Positions 53,140 to 61,148 of a stretch of DNA of 64,000 bases are shown piece after piece. The position numbers and the translations under genes were made by a program. The notes under the pieces were generated by a model, which saw only the letters and a program-made list of their open reading frames with translations, was not told where the DNA came from and did not search any database. Location: positions 372,001-436,000 of the forward strand of contig CAWAXG010000039.1 in assembly GCA_963785755.1 (NCBI GenBank). The letters are read 5' to 3'. Source of the stretch: JACCXG01 sp963785755 (GTDB lineage: Bacteria; Acidobacteriota; Vicinamibacteria; Vicinamibacterales; 2-12-FULL-66-21). Numbering within the stretch: the stretch's first letter is position 1; the number at the start of each line of letters is the position of its first letter.

Positions 53140-55787
53140 CGCCCGGCCTTCTCGTTCGCCGCCTCCTCGCGCTCTTTCGCGCCCGCAGGTTCGACGATCA
53201 GCTCGACGATGAGGTGCAGGCGCATCTGGAGCTGGCGGAGCGGGACGCGATCGCGGCGGGCCTGTCCCGGGAAGACGCGCGGCGCGAGGCGCGCCGCCGC
53301 TTCGGCAACATCGAGCGGATGAAAGATGAGCACCGCGATCGCCGCAGCGTGCGATGGATGGACACGCTGGCCAGGGACTTCCGCTACGGCCTGCTGCTGC
53401 TGAAGCGGGATCCGGGATTTGCGTTCGTTGCGATCAGCGTCATGGCCATCGGCATCGGCGCCAATACCGCGATGTTCAGCCTGATGGACGCAGTGCTGTT
53501 GAAGCCGCTGCCCTATCCCGAGCCCGAGCGGATCGTCCGCGTGTGGGAAGCGCCGAGTCCGACGAGCCGCAACGGGATCAGCACGCTCAACTTCGTCGAC
53601 TGGAAGCGGCTGAGCACGTCGTTCGAGGCGCTCTCGGCGGTTCGCGGGCTGAACGTCGCGCTCACCGGCAACGGGGATCCTGCACGCCTCGGGGGCGTGC
53701 TCGTCTCGGCGGACTACTTCGAAGTCTTCGGCGTCGGGGCGGCGCTCGGCCGCACGTTCCTTCGCGGCGAAGATCAGCCGGGCGCCAGCCGTGTCGTCGT
53801 GCTCAGTCATGCCACGTGGCAGGGGCGCTTCGCCGGCGACCCGGCCATCCTGAATCGCGACATCATGCTCGATGGCGAGCCGCACCAGGTGGTCGGCATC
53901 CTGCCCGCGGGCAGTTTCGATCGCGAGGTCGCCGGCTTCTGGAAGCCGATCGTCTTCGCGCCGGATCAGCAGACACGCGGCTACCACTGGCTGGGCGCGG
54001 TGGGACGACTGCGGTCCGGCGTGACCCTCGATCAGGCGCGGGAAGAAATGCGCGGCGTCAGCGAGAGCCTTGCGACACTCCAGCCGGCGTTCAAACAGAA
54101 CTGGCGGGTGGCGATCGAACCGTTCGATCAGGGTCTGGTTTCCGGCAATCTCCGTCAGTCGATCCTCGTCGCGTTCGGCGCGGTCGTCATGGTCCTGCTC
54201 ATTGCCGCGGCCAACATCGCCAACCTGCTCCTGGCCAAGGGCGTGGCGCGCCGGCAGGAAATGGCGGTTCGCGCCGCGCTCGGCGCGAGCCGCGGCCGGC
54301 TCGCCGGGCAGGTGCTCACCGAAAGCCTCGTGCTCTGTCTTGTCGGGGGCCTGGCCGGTGTCGGTCTCGCCTACCTGCTCATCCGGGCCGCCGGTCCGGT
54401 GCTGGCAGCCACGCTGCCGCCGACGGCGTCCGTCGTGCTCGATCCACGCGTGCTCGCGTTCGCCGCATTTGCCGCCGTCGCGGTTTCGCTCGTGGTCGGC
54501 CTGCTGCCGTCGCTGCAGATGTCGTCCGGCCGGCTGTCGCGGGCACTGAATCTGGCCACTCGCGGATCGTCGTCTCGCGAAGGCGTCCGCCGCGCGATCG
54601 TCATCGCCGAGGTCGCGGTCTCGCTCGTCCTGATCTGCGGCGCCGTGCTGCTGTTCAAGAGCCTGATGAAGCTCCAGCGCGTGGACGCCGGCGTGCGCAT
54701 CGACAACGTGATCACGATGTCGGCCGATCTGCCGTTTGCGACATACCCGGATCCCGAGCGGGCGACCCGCTTCATCGAGCAGGCGGCCGAGCGGCTTCAG
54801 GCGATTCCCGGGGTCGAGCGCGCGGCGGTCTCGACCGATGTGCCGCTGCTCGGCGTCAGGCAAGGCGAGAGCGTTGGCGTGCCAGGCACCGACGGGGGTA
54901 TCGGCGCCCGGTTCAAGCGCGTCGATCCCCACTATTTCGCGACGCTCGATATTCCCGTGCTGGCCGGCCGCAGCTTCACCGCACGCGACCGCGCGGGCGC
55001 GCCTAGAGTTGCGATCGTCAACGAAGCGCTGGCGCAGCGGCTTGCGGAGCGGCTCAACCTCACCGATCCGGCGCAGACCGTCGGCAGGATCGTTCAGCTC
55101 AGCAGCCCGATGTACGAGAACCGCGGTCAGGCCGGGAAGCCGGAGGACGTCGAGGTCATCGGTCTGATCCGCAACGAGCGCGTCGCCGAGCTCGATGCGC
55201 CGACGCCGGAAGTCGTCTACGTCGCCCTGCTCCAGGCGCCGCGCCGGGAGATCAAGCTGATCGTGCGAACCCGGACCGACCCGTCTGCCGCGATGCCTGC
55301 CATTCGCGCGGCCGTGGGGGAGATCGATCCGCGGCTGCCTCTCGGGGACGTGCGCACGATGGAGCAGGTGAAGCGGCTGACGCTCTCAGCGAAGACCGAC
55401 CCCGCATGGATCATCGGCGCCTTCGCCGGCGTCGCGGCGCTGCTCGCGGCGCTCGGCCTCTACGGCGTGCTGTCCCACGCGGTGAATCAGCGCCGCCGGG
55501 AGATTGGCATCCGCATGGCCCTGGGAGCGGACGCGGGCGATGTGCTGTCGCACGTCATGCGGAACGCCGCCTGGACGCTGCTCATCGGCCTCGCGGCCGG
55601 CATGGCCGGAGCGCTCGCGTTGACGAGGGTGATGAAGAACCTGTTATTCGAGGTATCCGCGCTCGATCCCCTGGCTTTCGCGCTGGCCGCGATCGCGATG
55701 ACGGTCGTCGGGCTGTTCGCCGCGCTGGTGCCGGCGAGCAGGGCCGCGCGCGTCGATCCGGTGGCCGCGCTTCGCAGTGAGGGATGA
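53136..55787 (+). CDS. ADOP/MacB-type ABC permease with prefix domain
   Basis: 883 residues from the GTG at 53136. An N-terminal cytoplasmic prefix (about residues 1-75, DDQLDDEVQAHLELAERDAIAAGLSREDARREARRRFGNIERMKDEHRD) is typical of the acidobacterial ADOP family. Two FtsX/MacB units follow: GIGANTAMFSLMDAVLLKPLPYPEPERIV, IAAANIANLLLAKGVARRQEMAVRAALGASRGRLAGQVLTES, VIAEVAVSLVLICGAVLLFKSL, and RREIGIRMALGADAGDVLSHV ... PASRAARVDPVAALRSEG. The ATPase is elsewhere. PadR overlap suggests induction by a hydrophobic or aromatic compound, an inference from the family. Confidence 0.93.
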   Translation: MTPGLLVRRLLALFRARRFDDQLDDEVQAHLELAERDAIAAGLSREDARREARRRFGNIERMKDEHRDRRSVRWMDTLARDFRYGLLLLKRDPGFAFVAISVMAIGIGANTAMFSLMDAVLLKPLPYPEPERIVRVWEAPSPTSRNGISTLNFVDWKRLSTSFEALSAVRGLNVALTGNGDPARLGGVLVSADYFEVFGVGAALGRTFLRGEDQPGASRVVVLSHATWQGRFAGDPAILNRDIMLDGEPHQVVGILPAGSFDREVAGFWKPIVFAPDQQTRGYHWLGAVGRLRSGVTLDQAREEMRGVSESLATLQPAFKQNWRVAIEPFDQGLVSGNLRQSILVAFGAVVMVLLIAAANIANLLLAKGVARRQEMAVRAALGASRGRLAGQVLTESLVLCLVGGLAGVGLAYLLIRAAGPVLAATLPPTASVVLDPRVLAFAAFAAVAVSLVVGLLPSLQMSSGRLSRALNLATRGSSSREGVRRAIVIAEVAVSLVLICGAVLLFKSLMKLQRVDAGVRIDNVITMSADLPFATYPDPERATRFIEQAAERLQAIPGVERAAVSTDVPLLGVRQGESVGVPGTDGGIGARFKRVDPHYFATLDIPVLAGRSFTARDRAGAPRVAIVNEALAQRLAERLNLTDPAQTVGRIVQLSSPMYENRGQAGKPEDVEVIGLIRNERVAELDAPTPEVVYVALLQAPRREIKLIVRTRTDPSAAMPAIRAAVGEIDPRLPLGDVRTMEQVKRLTLSAKTDPAWIIGAFAGVAALLAALGLYGVLSHAVNQRRREIGIRMALGADAGDVLSHVMRNAAWTLLIGLAAGMAGALALTRVMKNLLFEVSALDPLAFALAAIAMTVVGLFAALVPASRAARVDPVAALRSEG

Positions 55788-55808
55788 CGCGCGCCACGCG
55801 CGCGCCAT

Positions 55809-56822
55809 TCAGCTTTTCGTCCCGGCGATGACCTTCTCGAGGTACTCGCGATTCGCTCGCGCGTTCGCTACCGTATCCTGAACCGTCTCCCCGACGGCTG
55901 TCCCTTCGACCATGATCGGGCCGCTGAAGCCGGCGGCCTGCAGTTTCTTGAAGATGCCGGGGAAGTTCACCTTGCCGGTGCCGAACTGGATCATGACCTC
56001 GTCGCCGCGCGGATCGGGATTGGGCGTGCCAACGGCCGGCGCGCCGACTTCCCGCTCCATGAAGTGAGGGCCGGCGCAATCCTTCGCGACGACTCCGGTG
56101 ACATAAGGCCCGATGATCTCCAACGCCGCCACGGGATCCTTTCCCGTGTAATAGATCACGTTGCCGGGGTCGAGGAAGATGCTGAAGTTCGGATGGTTGA
56201 CCTGTCTCACCCAGCCGACGAGCTCACCCGAGGTGTTGTTCAGTCCGTGGTGGTGCTTGATCGCGATCTGCACGCCGCGCTCCTTGCCGTACGCCGCGGC
56301 ATCCGAGAGCACCTTGGTGACGTGGATGTACTGATCTTCCCGTCCCATCCCGAGATAGAGCGCGAACTTCTGTCCGAGGGCCTGCGCGTCCGCAATCTGC
56401 TTGCGGACGGCCGCGGTTGCCTCTGACAGAGGGACTTCCGTGGGCACGGTCAGGCTCGCGATCGTGGTCGTCAGGCCTCGCGCCGCCAGTTTTTCCTTGA
56501 GCGCCGCGATCGACTCCGGCGTCACCGGAGCCACGGCGCCGCGTCCCCGTTGACCGCCGGCCGCCGCCGCGCCGGGGGCGGCGGGAGGAGCGGGCGGCGT
56601 GGCGCGGATCATGTCCGCCGACTTGTAGCCGGCAGCCTTGATCGCGTCGAGGACCTCGTCGTGGCTCAGGCGGAACCGCGAAAACGGGCGGAGATGACAG
56701 CCGATCATGAAGCGTGTCCCTTTCGAGTCCTGCGCGCGCGCGGCGCCGGGCAGCATGGCCGCCGCGGCAATCGCGGAAGCGGTGGTCAGAAAGTCGCGGC
56801 GGGAATGTGACCGTTCGTTCAT
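55809..56822 (-). CDS. Tat-exported sugar phosphate isomerase/epimerase
   Basis: 337 residues from the ATG at 56822 (MNERSHSRRDFLTTASAIAAAAM); longer frames upstream are read-through. The twin-arginine motif and the hydrophobic core are clear. The TIM barrel has MIGCHLRPFSRFRLSHDEVLDAIKAAGYKSADMI, IAIKHHHGLNN, FSIFLDPGNVIYYTGKDP, VVAKDCAG and FSGPIMVEGTAVG. A low-complexity Ala/Gly insert (about residues 75-95, APPAAPGAAAAGGQRGRG) interrupts the early barrel. The substrate is unknown. It is convergent with the ADOP permease and divergent from the second TonB receptor. Confidence 0.88.
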   Translation of the reverse strand: MNERSHSRRDFLTTASAIAAAAMLPGAARAQDSKGTRFMIGCHLRPFSRFRLSHDEVLDAIKAAGYKSADMIRATPPAPPAAPGAAAAGGQRGRGAVAPVTPESIAALKEKLAARGLTTTIASLTVPTEVPLSEATAAVRKQIADAQALGQKFALYLGMGREDQYIHVTKVLSDAAAYGKERGVQIAIKHHHGLNNTSGELVGWVRQVNHPNFSIFLDPGNVIYYTGKDPVAALEIIGPYVTGVVAKDCAGPHFMEREVGAPAVGTPNPDPRGDEVMIQFGTGKVNFPGIFKKLQAAGFSGPIMVEGTAVGETVQDTVANARANREYLEKVIAGTKS

Positions 56823-57255
56823 CGTGTGACTCCGGTTACTGGCCGGCACGGATTCTAAGTGCCGTCTCGGGCAACCGTCAAACCGGAAGTCGTGCTTCCC
56901 ATGATTCCTGCTCAGAAACGATTGCGCTTCGCGCCGCACGACGGCCTCGAAGTCACGATGGCACGAAGGATCCGTTAAGGACCTTGTCTGTCGTGCCGTC
57001 GTGCCGTCGTGCCGTCGTGCAGCGCGATAGCGGGGTCGTCAGACCGATAAAGGCAATGGTGCTCGGAATTCGATAGGTGACCGGAGAACACGACATTCCG
57101 CAGGTGTTTCTTGTCTGGCGTGCCACCACCTGTTAGCATCCGGCAGCCTAGGCCGTATCAGTCGTAGCTGTCTGCCAGTTCGGTCGTTCGGTGTCCTGTC
57201 TGCCCCCGGGTCGTCGCCGTGTAGGTCGGTTCGACGGAAGCGAGAGGAGGACCTC
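56823..57255. other. Intergenic region upstream of the second TonB receptor
   Basis: About 430 bp with no convincing frame. It contains the GTCGTGCC array and a facing set of CACGACGG, CACGATGG and CACGAAGG at about 56937-56969. The last 15 bp before the ATG hold the GAGGAGG ribosome-binding site. A possible promoter was not identified. Confidence 0.45.
56989..57020. repeat. GTCGTGCC tandem array
   Basis: Four consecutive copies of the 8-nt unit GTCGTGCC (TGTCGTGCC GTCGTGCC GTCGTGCC GTCGTGC). Upstream at 56937-56969 the reverse complement appears in degenerate form (CACGACGG, CACGATGG, CACGAAGG), so the region can fold into a long hairpin. Confidence 0.75.
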
Positions 57256-60200
57256 ATGACAGCCGTGCGGAGAGTAGGAATCAGCGGAGCGGCATGTGCG
57301 CTGCTCTTGACGCTGGCGCTGCCGGTGGCAGCGCAGGTGACCACCGGGTCGATTGCCGGAACTGTGAAGGATGCACAGGGCGGCGTCATCCCCGGCGCAT
57401 CGATCACGCTCGTCAGCGAATCGCGCGGCACCAGGTCGATTCCGGTGACGACGGACGTCAACGGCGACTTCGTGTTTCCGAACGTCACCGCCGACACCTA
57501 CACGATCGAAGTGGAGATGGCGTCGTTCAAGACCCTCCGGCAGTCGGGCATTGCCGTCAATCCCGGTCCGCGCGTGTCGGTGGGCGTGCTGACGATCGAG
57601 ATCGGCGGCGCGGCCGAGACGGTGACGGTCAAGGGCGAGTCGCCGATGATTCAGACGGCGACCGGCGAACGCTCGTTCGCGATTCCGACCGAGACCGTCC
57701 AGAACCTTCCGCTGCAGAACCGCAGCTTCCTTCAACTCGCCCAGCTCGCACCCGGCGTCGTCATGAACGGGGTTCAGGCGCAGCGCCTCGGCTCGATCGT
57801 CCAGTCGACGACCGTGATGATGGACGGCGTGTCGACGATGGATACGGGCAGCAACGGCGCGATCGTGCAGATGAACGTCGAGTCGATCGCCGAGGTCAAG
57901 CTCCTCGTCCAGGGCTACCAGGCTGAATACGGCCGGTCGAGCGGCCTGCAGGTCACCGCCGTGACCAAGAGCGGCACGAATCAGTTCCGCGGTTCGCTGT
58001 ACAACGTGCGGCGCGACTCCGATTGGTACGAGAACAACAAAGCGAACATCCTGAACAACGTGGCCAAACCGATCATCGAGCAGCAGGAGAGCGGATACTC
58101 GATCGGTGGACCGATTGGCAAGCCAGGCGGCAACAACAAACTGTTCTTCTTTCACGCGCTCGAGTTTCTGCCCCGCACCGGGGGGAACGACACGTTCTCG
58201 TTCCGGTTCCCGACCGAGCTCGAGCGCAGGGGCGATTTCTCCCAGTCGCTCGACAACCTCGGCAATCCTTACCCGTACATAAAAGATCCGAACATCGCCG
58301 GTGTGTGCTCGGCGGCGGATCAGACGGCCTGTTTCAGGGACGGCGGTGTGCTGGGACGGATTCCAGCCGATCGGCTGTACCAGCCCGGCCTCAACATTCT
58401 CAAGATGTGGCCGACGCCGAACGGCCTTGGTACGACTACCGGTCGGAATCATGAGCTGGTCCGGCCCGCCGAAGAGATCCTCGGGTACCAGCCCGCTGTG
58501 CGCGTGGACTACCAGCCATTTCAGTCTCTCAGGGTCAGCGTGAAATACCAGGGCGCCATTCAGCGCCAGCAGATCTTCAACGGCACCATTCCGGGCTGGA
58601 ACGATTCCAAGATGGTGCACCCGCGGATCGGCACAGAGGCGGTGAACGTCAACTACAGCATCAACCCCACGACGTTCCTCGAAGGGACCTACGGCCGCGC
58701 GGGCAACCAGCTGGCGGCCTGCGGTCCGACGCCGAGCTTCTGCAACCAGACCGCAGTTCCGACCAACGACATCTCGAACCTGAACAATGCCGGCCTTACC
58801 GGACTTCCGCTGCTCTTCCCCGAGGCATCGGTCCTTGATCCCGACTACTACGCGTACAGCATCCTCACCGAAGCCAGCGTGCCGTTCTTCGACGGTAACC
58901 GTATCCTCCGCGCGCCGAACTTCGGGTGGGGCAACCGCGTGGTCGCGGCGAACAACAACCAGGGCGCGCCGCCGAACATCAACTTCCCCGGTTTCCTCAA
59001 TATCAACACGACGCAGGACGTGGTGATCAGCCTGACCAAGGTCATGGGATCGCACACGATGAAGGCGGGCTTTTACAACAGCCACAGCCTGAAACGCGAA
59101 AACAACGTCCAGGGTGCGGCCGACAACTTCGGCACGTTGAGCTTTGCCAACGACACGGTCGGCACGAACCCGTTCGACACGTCGTTCGGCTTCGCCAACG
59201 CCGCCATCGGCAGCTTCAGCTCCTACGCGCAGGCGTCGCGGTATGTGGAAGGCAGCTTCATCTACAACAACACTGAGTGGTACGTGCAGGACAACTGGAA
59301 GGCGAACAACCGTCTGACCCTCGACTACGGCGTGCGTTTCGTTCACGCTCAGCCCCAGCACGACAAGCTGCTGCAGAGCGGAAACTTTCTGCCGAATGAA
59401 TGGACGCAGGCGGAAGCGCCGCGGCTCTATGTCGCCGGTTGCGCCAATGGCGTCTTCCCGTGCTCCGGCACCAATCGTCAGGCGTTCGATCCGGTGACCA
59501 GGCAGTTCCTCGGACCGAATTCGACGCTGGCCATCGGCACGCTGGTGCCGGGCACCGGCAACCTGACCAATGGCCTGTTCCAGTCGGGACAGGGCATCGC
59601 GAAGACCACCTACACGTTCCCGAAGCTCAATGTCGGACCGCGGTTCGGTATGGCCTACGACATTACCGGGAAGCAGGAGTTCGTCGCACGCGGCGCCGTG
59701 GGCATCTACTTCGACCGGCCCCGTCCGGGTGACGCCCAGGCGCTGGTCGGCAACCCTCCTGGCGGCTCGCGCATCATTACGATTCGGTACGGCCAGCTTC
59801 AGAGCCTGAACTCCGGTGGCTTGACGACGATCAGCCCGCCGGGGATCACGGTGTTCCAGTACGAAGCCAAGCTCCCGACCTCGCTGCAATTCAGCGCCGG
59901 CGCACAGAAGCTGCTGCCGTGGGCGACGTCGCTCGACCTCTCGTATGCCGGCCTCCACAGCTGGAACGACCAGCAGCCGTGGAACATCAACTCGATCGAT
60001 CTCGGCACTGCCTTCCTGACGACGACGCAGGATCCGACGCTGGCTGCGGGCACCGTGCCCGGGTCCACGTCCTATGCCGCCACGAACCCCGATCTGGTCC
60101 GCGCCTACCGCGGCTACAGCTCGATGGCCAGCACCAGCCGCTTCTACGAAGGATGGCGGACATTCCATTCGTTCCAGATTTCCGTGAACCGGCGGTTCCG

Positions 60201-60987
60201 CGACGGCCTGCAGTTCGGCTTCAACGACACCATCACGCTGTCGGATGTCGCCCGCGTGGGGCCGCGGTTCGATCACGGCGCCGATGGCCAGTTCGTGCGG
60301 AGGGCTGACGAGGCGCAGGCCCAGGAGCTGCTCGGCGATCAGAACCCGCGCACGCACGTCATGAAGGCCAGTGCGCTCTGGGATATGCCGGATCTCCGCG
60401 CCAGCCAGCCCGCCCTCAAAGTGCTCGGGTACCTGGTGAACGACTGGCAGCTCTCGACGATCTGGACCGGCTTGACCGGCGCGCCGTACACCGTCAGCGC
60501 CAGCTACCAGAACGGCGGCGGCAACGTGAACATCACCGGGTCGCCCGACTTCGGGCCACGCATCGTCATCGTCGGCGATCCGGGCCAGGGCTGCAGCAGC
60601 GACCCGTACCGGCAGTTCAATGCCGCTGCCTTCGAGGGACCACGGGTTGGCAGCGTCGGTCTCGAGTCCGGCAACGACTATCTGAAGGGCTGCTTTTCCA
60701 GCGTGCTGGATCTGTCGATTGCGCGGAACATCCGCCTCGGCGGCAGCCGGATGCTTCAGCTGCGCGTCGACATGTTCAACGCACCGAACAACGCGCAGAT
60801 CACCAATCGCAACACGACGCTGACGCTGACCAGCCCGAACGATCCGGTCACCGCGCAGAATCTGCCCTACGGCCCGGACGGTAACATCCTGCCCAACCGC
60901 GTCCGTCCCAATCAGGCCGGTTTCGGCGCGGTCACCGAGTATCAGACGCCGCGGAACGTGCAGGTGTACCTCAGGTTCTCTTTCTGA
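57256..60987 (+). CDS. TonB-dependent receptor with carboxypeptidase-regulatory-like N-domain
   Basis: 1243 residues; AGGAGG lies 5 nt before the ATG. Signal peptide: ISGAACALLLTLALPVAAQ. N-domain: GSIAGTVKDAQGGVIPGASITLVSESRG ... GDFVFPNVTADTYTIEVEMASFKTL. Plug: VQNLPLQNRSFLQLAQLAPGVVMNG, TTVMMDGVSTMDTGSNGAIVQM, EYGRSSGLQVTAVTKSGTNQFRGSLYNVRR. The barrel has many aromatic-rich strands and ends YQTPRNVQVYLRFSF. It is larger than the first receptor. The exported dehydrogenase downstream and the divergent Tat epimerase suggest import or processing of a sugar. No TonB box was identified with confidence. Confidence 0.93.
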   Translation: MTAVRRVGISGAACALLLTLALPVAAQVTTGSIAGTVKDAQGGVIPGASITLVSESRGTRSIPVTTDVNGDFVFPNVTADTYTIEVEMASFKTLRQSGIAVNPGPRVSVGVLTIEIGGAAETVTVKGESPMIQTATGERSFAIPTETVQNLPLQNRSFLQLAQLAPGVVMNGVQAQRLGSIVQSTTVMMDGVSTMDTGSNGAIVQMNVESIAEVKLLVQGYQAEYGRSSGLQVTAVTKSGTNQFRGSLYNVRRDSDWYENNKANILNNVAKPIIEQQESGYSIGGPIGKPGGNNKLFFFHALEFLPRTGGNDTFSFRFPTELERRGDFSQSLDNLGNPYPYIKDPNIAGVCSAADQTACFRDGGVLGRIPADRLYQPGLNILKMWPTPNGLGTTTGRNHELVRPAEEILGYQPAVRVDYQPFQSLRVSVKYQGAIQRQQIFNGTIPGWNDSKMVHPRIGTEAVNVNYSINPTTFLEGTYGRAGNQLAACGPTPSFCNQTAVPTNDISNLNNAGLTGLPLLFPEASVLDPDYYAYSILTEASVPFFDGNRILRAPNFGWGNRVVAANNNQGAPPNINFPGFLNINTTQDVVISLTKVMGSHTMKAGFYNSHSLKRENNVQGAADNFGTLSFANDTVGTNPFDTSFGFANAAIGSFSSYAQASRYVEGSFIYNNTEWYVQDNWKANNRLTLDYGVRFVHAQPQHDKLLQSGNFLPNEWTQAEAPRLYVAGCANGVFPCSGTNRQAFDPVTRQFLGPNSTLAIGTLVPGTGNLTNGLFQSGQGIAKTTYTFPKLNVGPRFGMAYDITGKQEFVARGAVGIYFDRPRPGDAQALVGNPPGGSRIITIRYGQLQSLNSGGLTTISPPGITVFQYEAKLPTSLQFSAGAQKLLPWATSLDLSYAGLHSWNDQQPWNINSIDLGTAFLTTTQDPTLAAGTVPGSTSYAATNPDLVRAYRGYSSMASTSRFYEGWRTFHSFQISVNRRFRDGLQFGFNDTITLSDVARVGPRFDHGADGQFVRRADEAQAQELLGDQNPRTHVMKASALWDMPDLRASQPALKVLGYLVNDWQLSTIWTGLTGAPYTVSASYQNGGGNVNITGSPDFGPRIVIVGDPGQGCSSDPYRQFNAAAFEGPRVGSVGLESGNDYLKGCFSSVLDLSIARNIRLGGSRMLQLRVDMFNAPNNAQITNRNTTLTLTSPNDPVTAQNLPYGPDGNILPNRVRPNQAGFGAVTEYQTPRNVQVYLRFSF

Positions 60988-60992
60988 AGATA

Positions 60993-61033
60993 GGAGTCAA
61001 CTCCCAATCTCCGACTCGTCCAACTCCCAAAGG
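60993..61033. repeat. CAACTCCCA repeat before the cytochrome dehydrogenase gene
   Basis: GTCAACTCCCAATCTCCGACTCGTCCAACTCCCAAAGGGAG holds two copies of CAACTCCCA plus degenerate ones. The inverse, TTGGGAG with AGCTCAACT, appears at about 61130-61145, just before the gene start. A third cluster, at 63957-63988, lies inside the 3' end of that gene. Confidence 0.7.
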
Positions 61034-61148
61034 GAGCCAGTCGGAACATCTGGCTGAGAGTCGCAGAATCACCCGTGAACCCGCGAACGCGACATCAGCC
61101 CCGGATACTGTGCATTGCACCATTGGCAGTTGGGAGCTCAACTCGCGT

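Noticed and set aside
57148..60357. A 1069-codon open frame antisense to the second TonB receptor
   Set aside because: Arg/Val/Asp-rich with no family features; it is the usual third-position-GC shadow of a real long gene that has signal, plug and barrel motifs.
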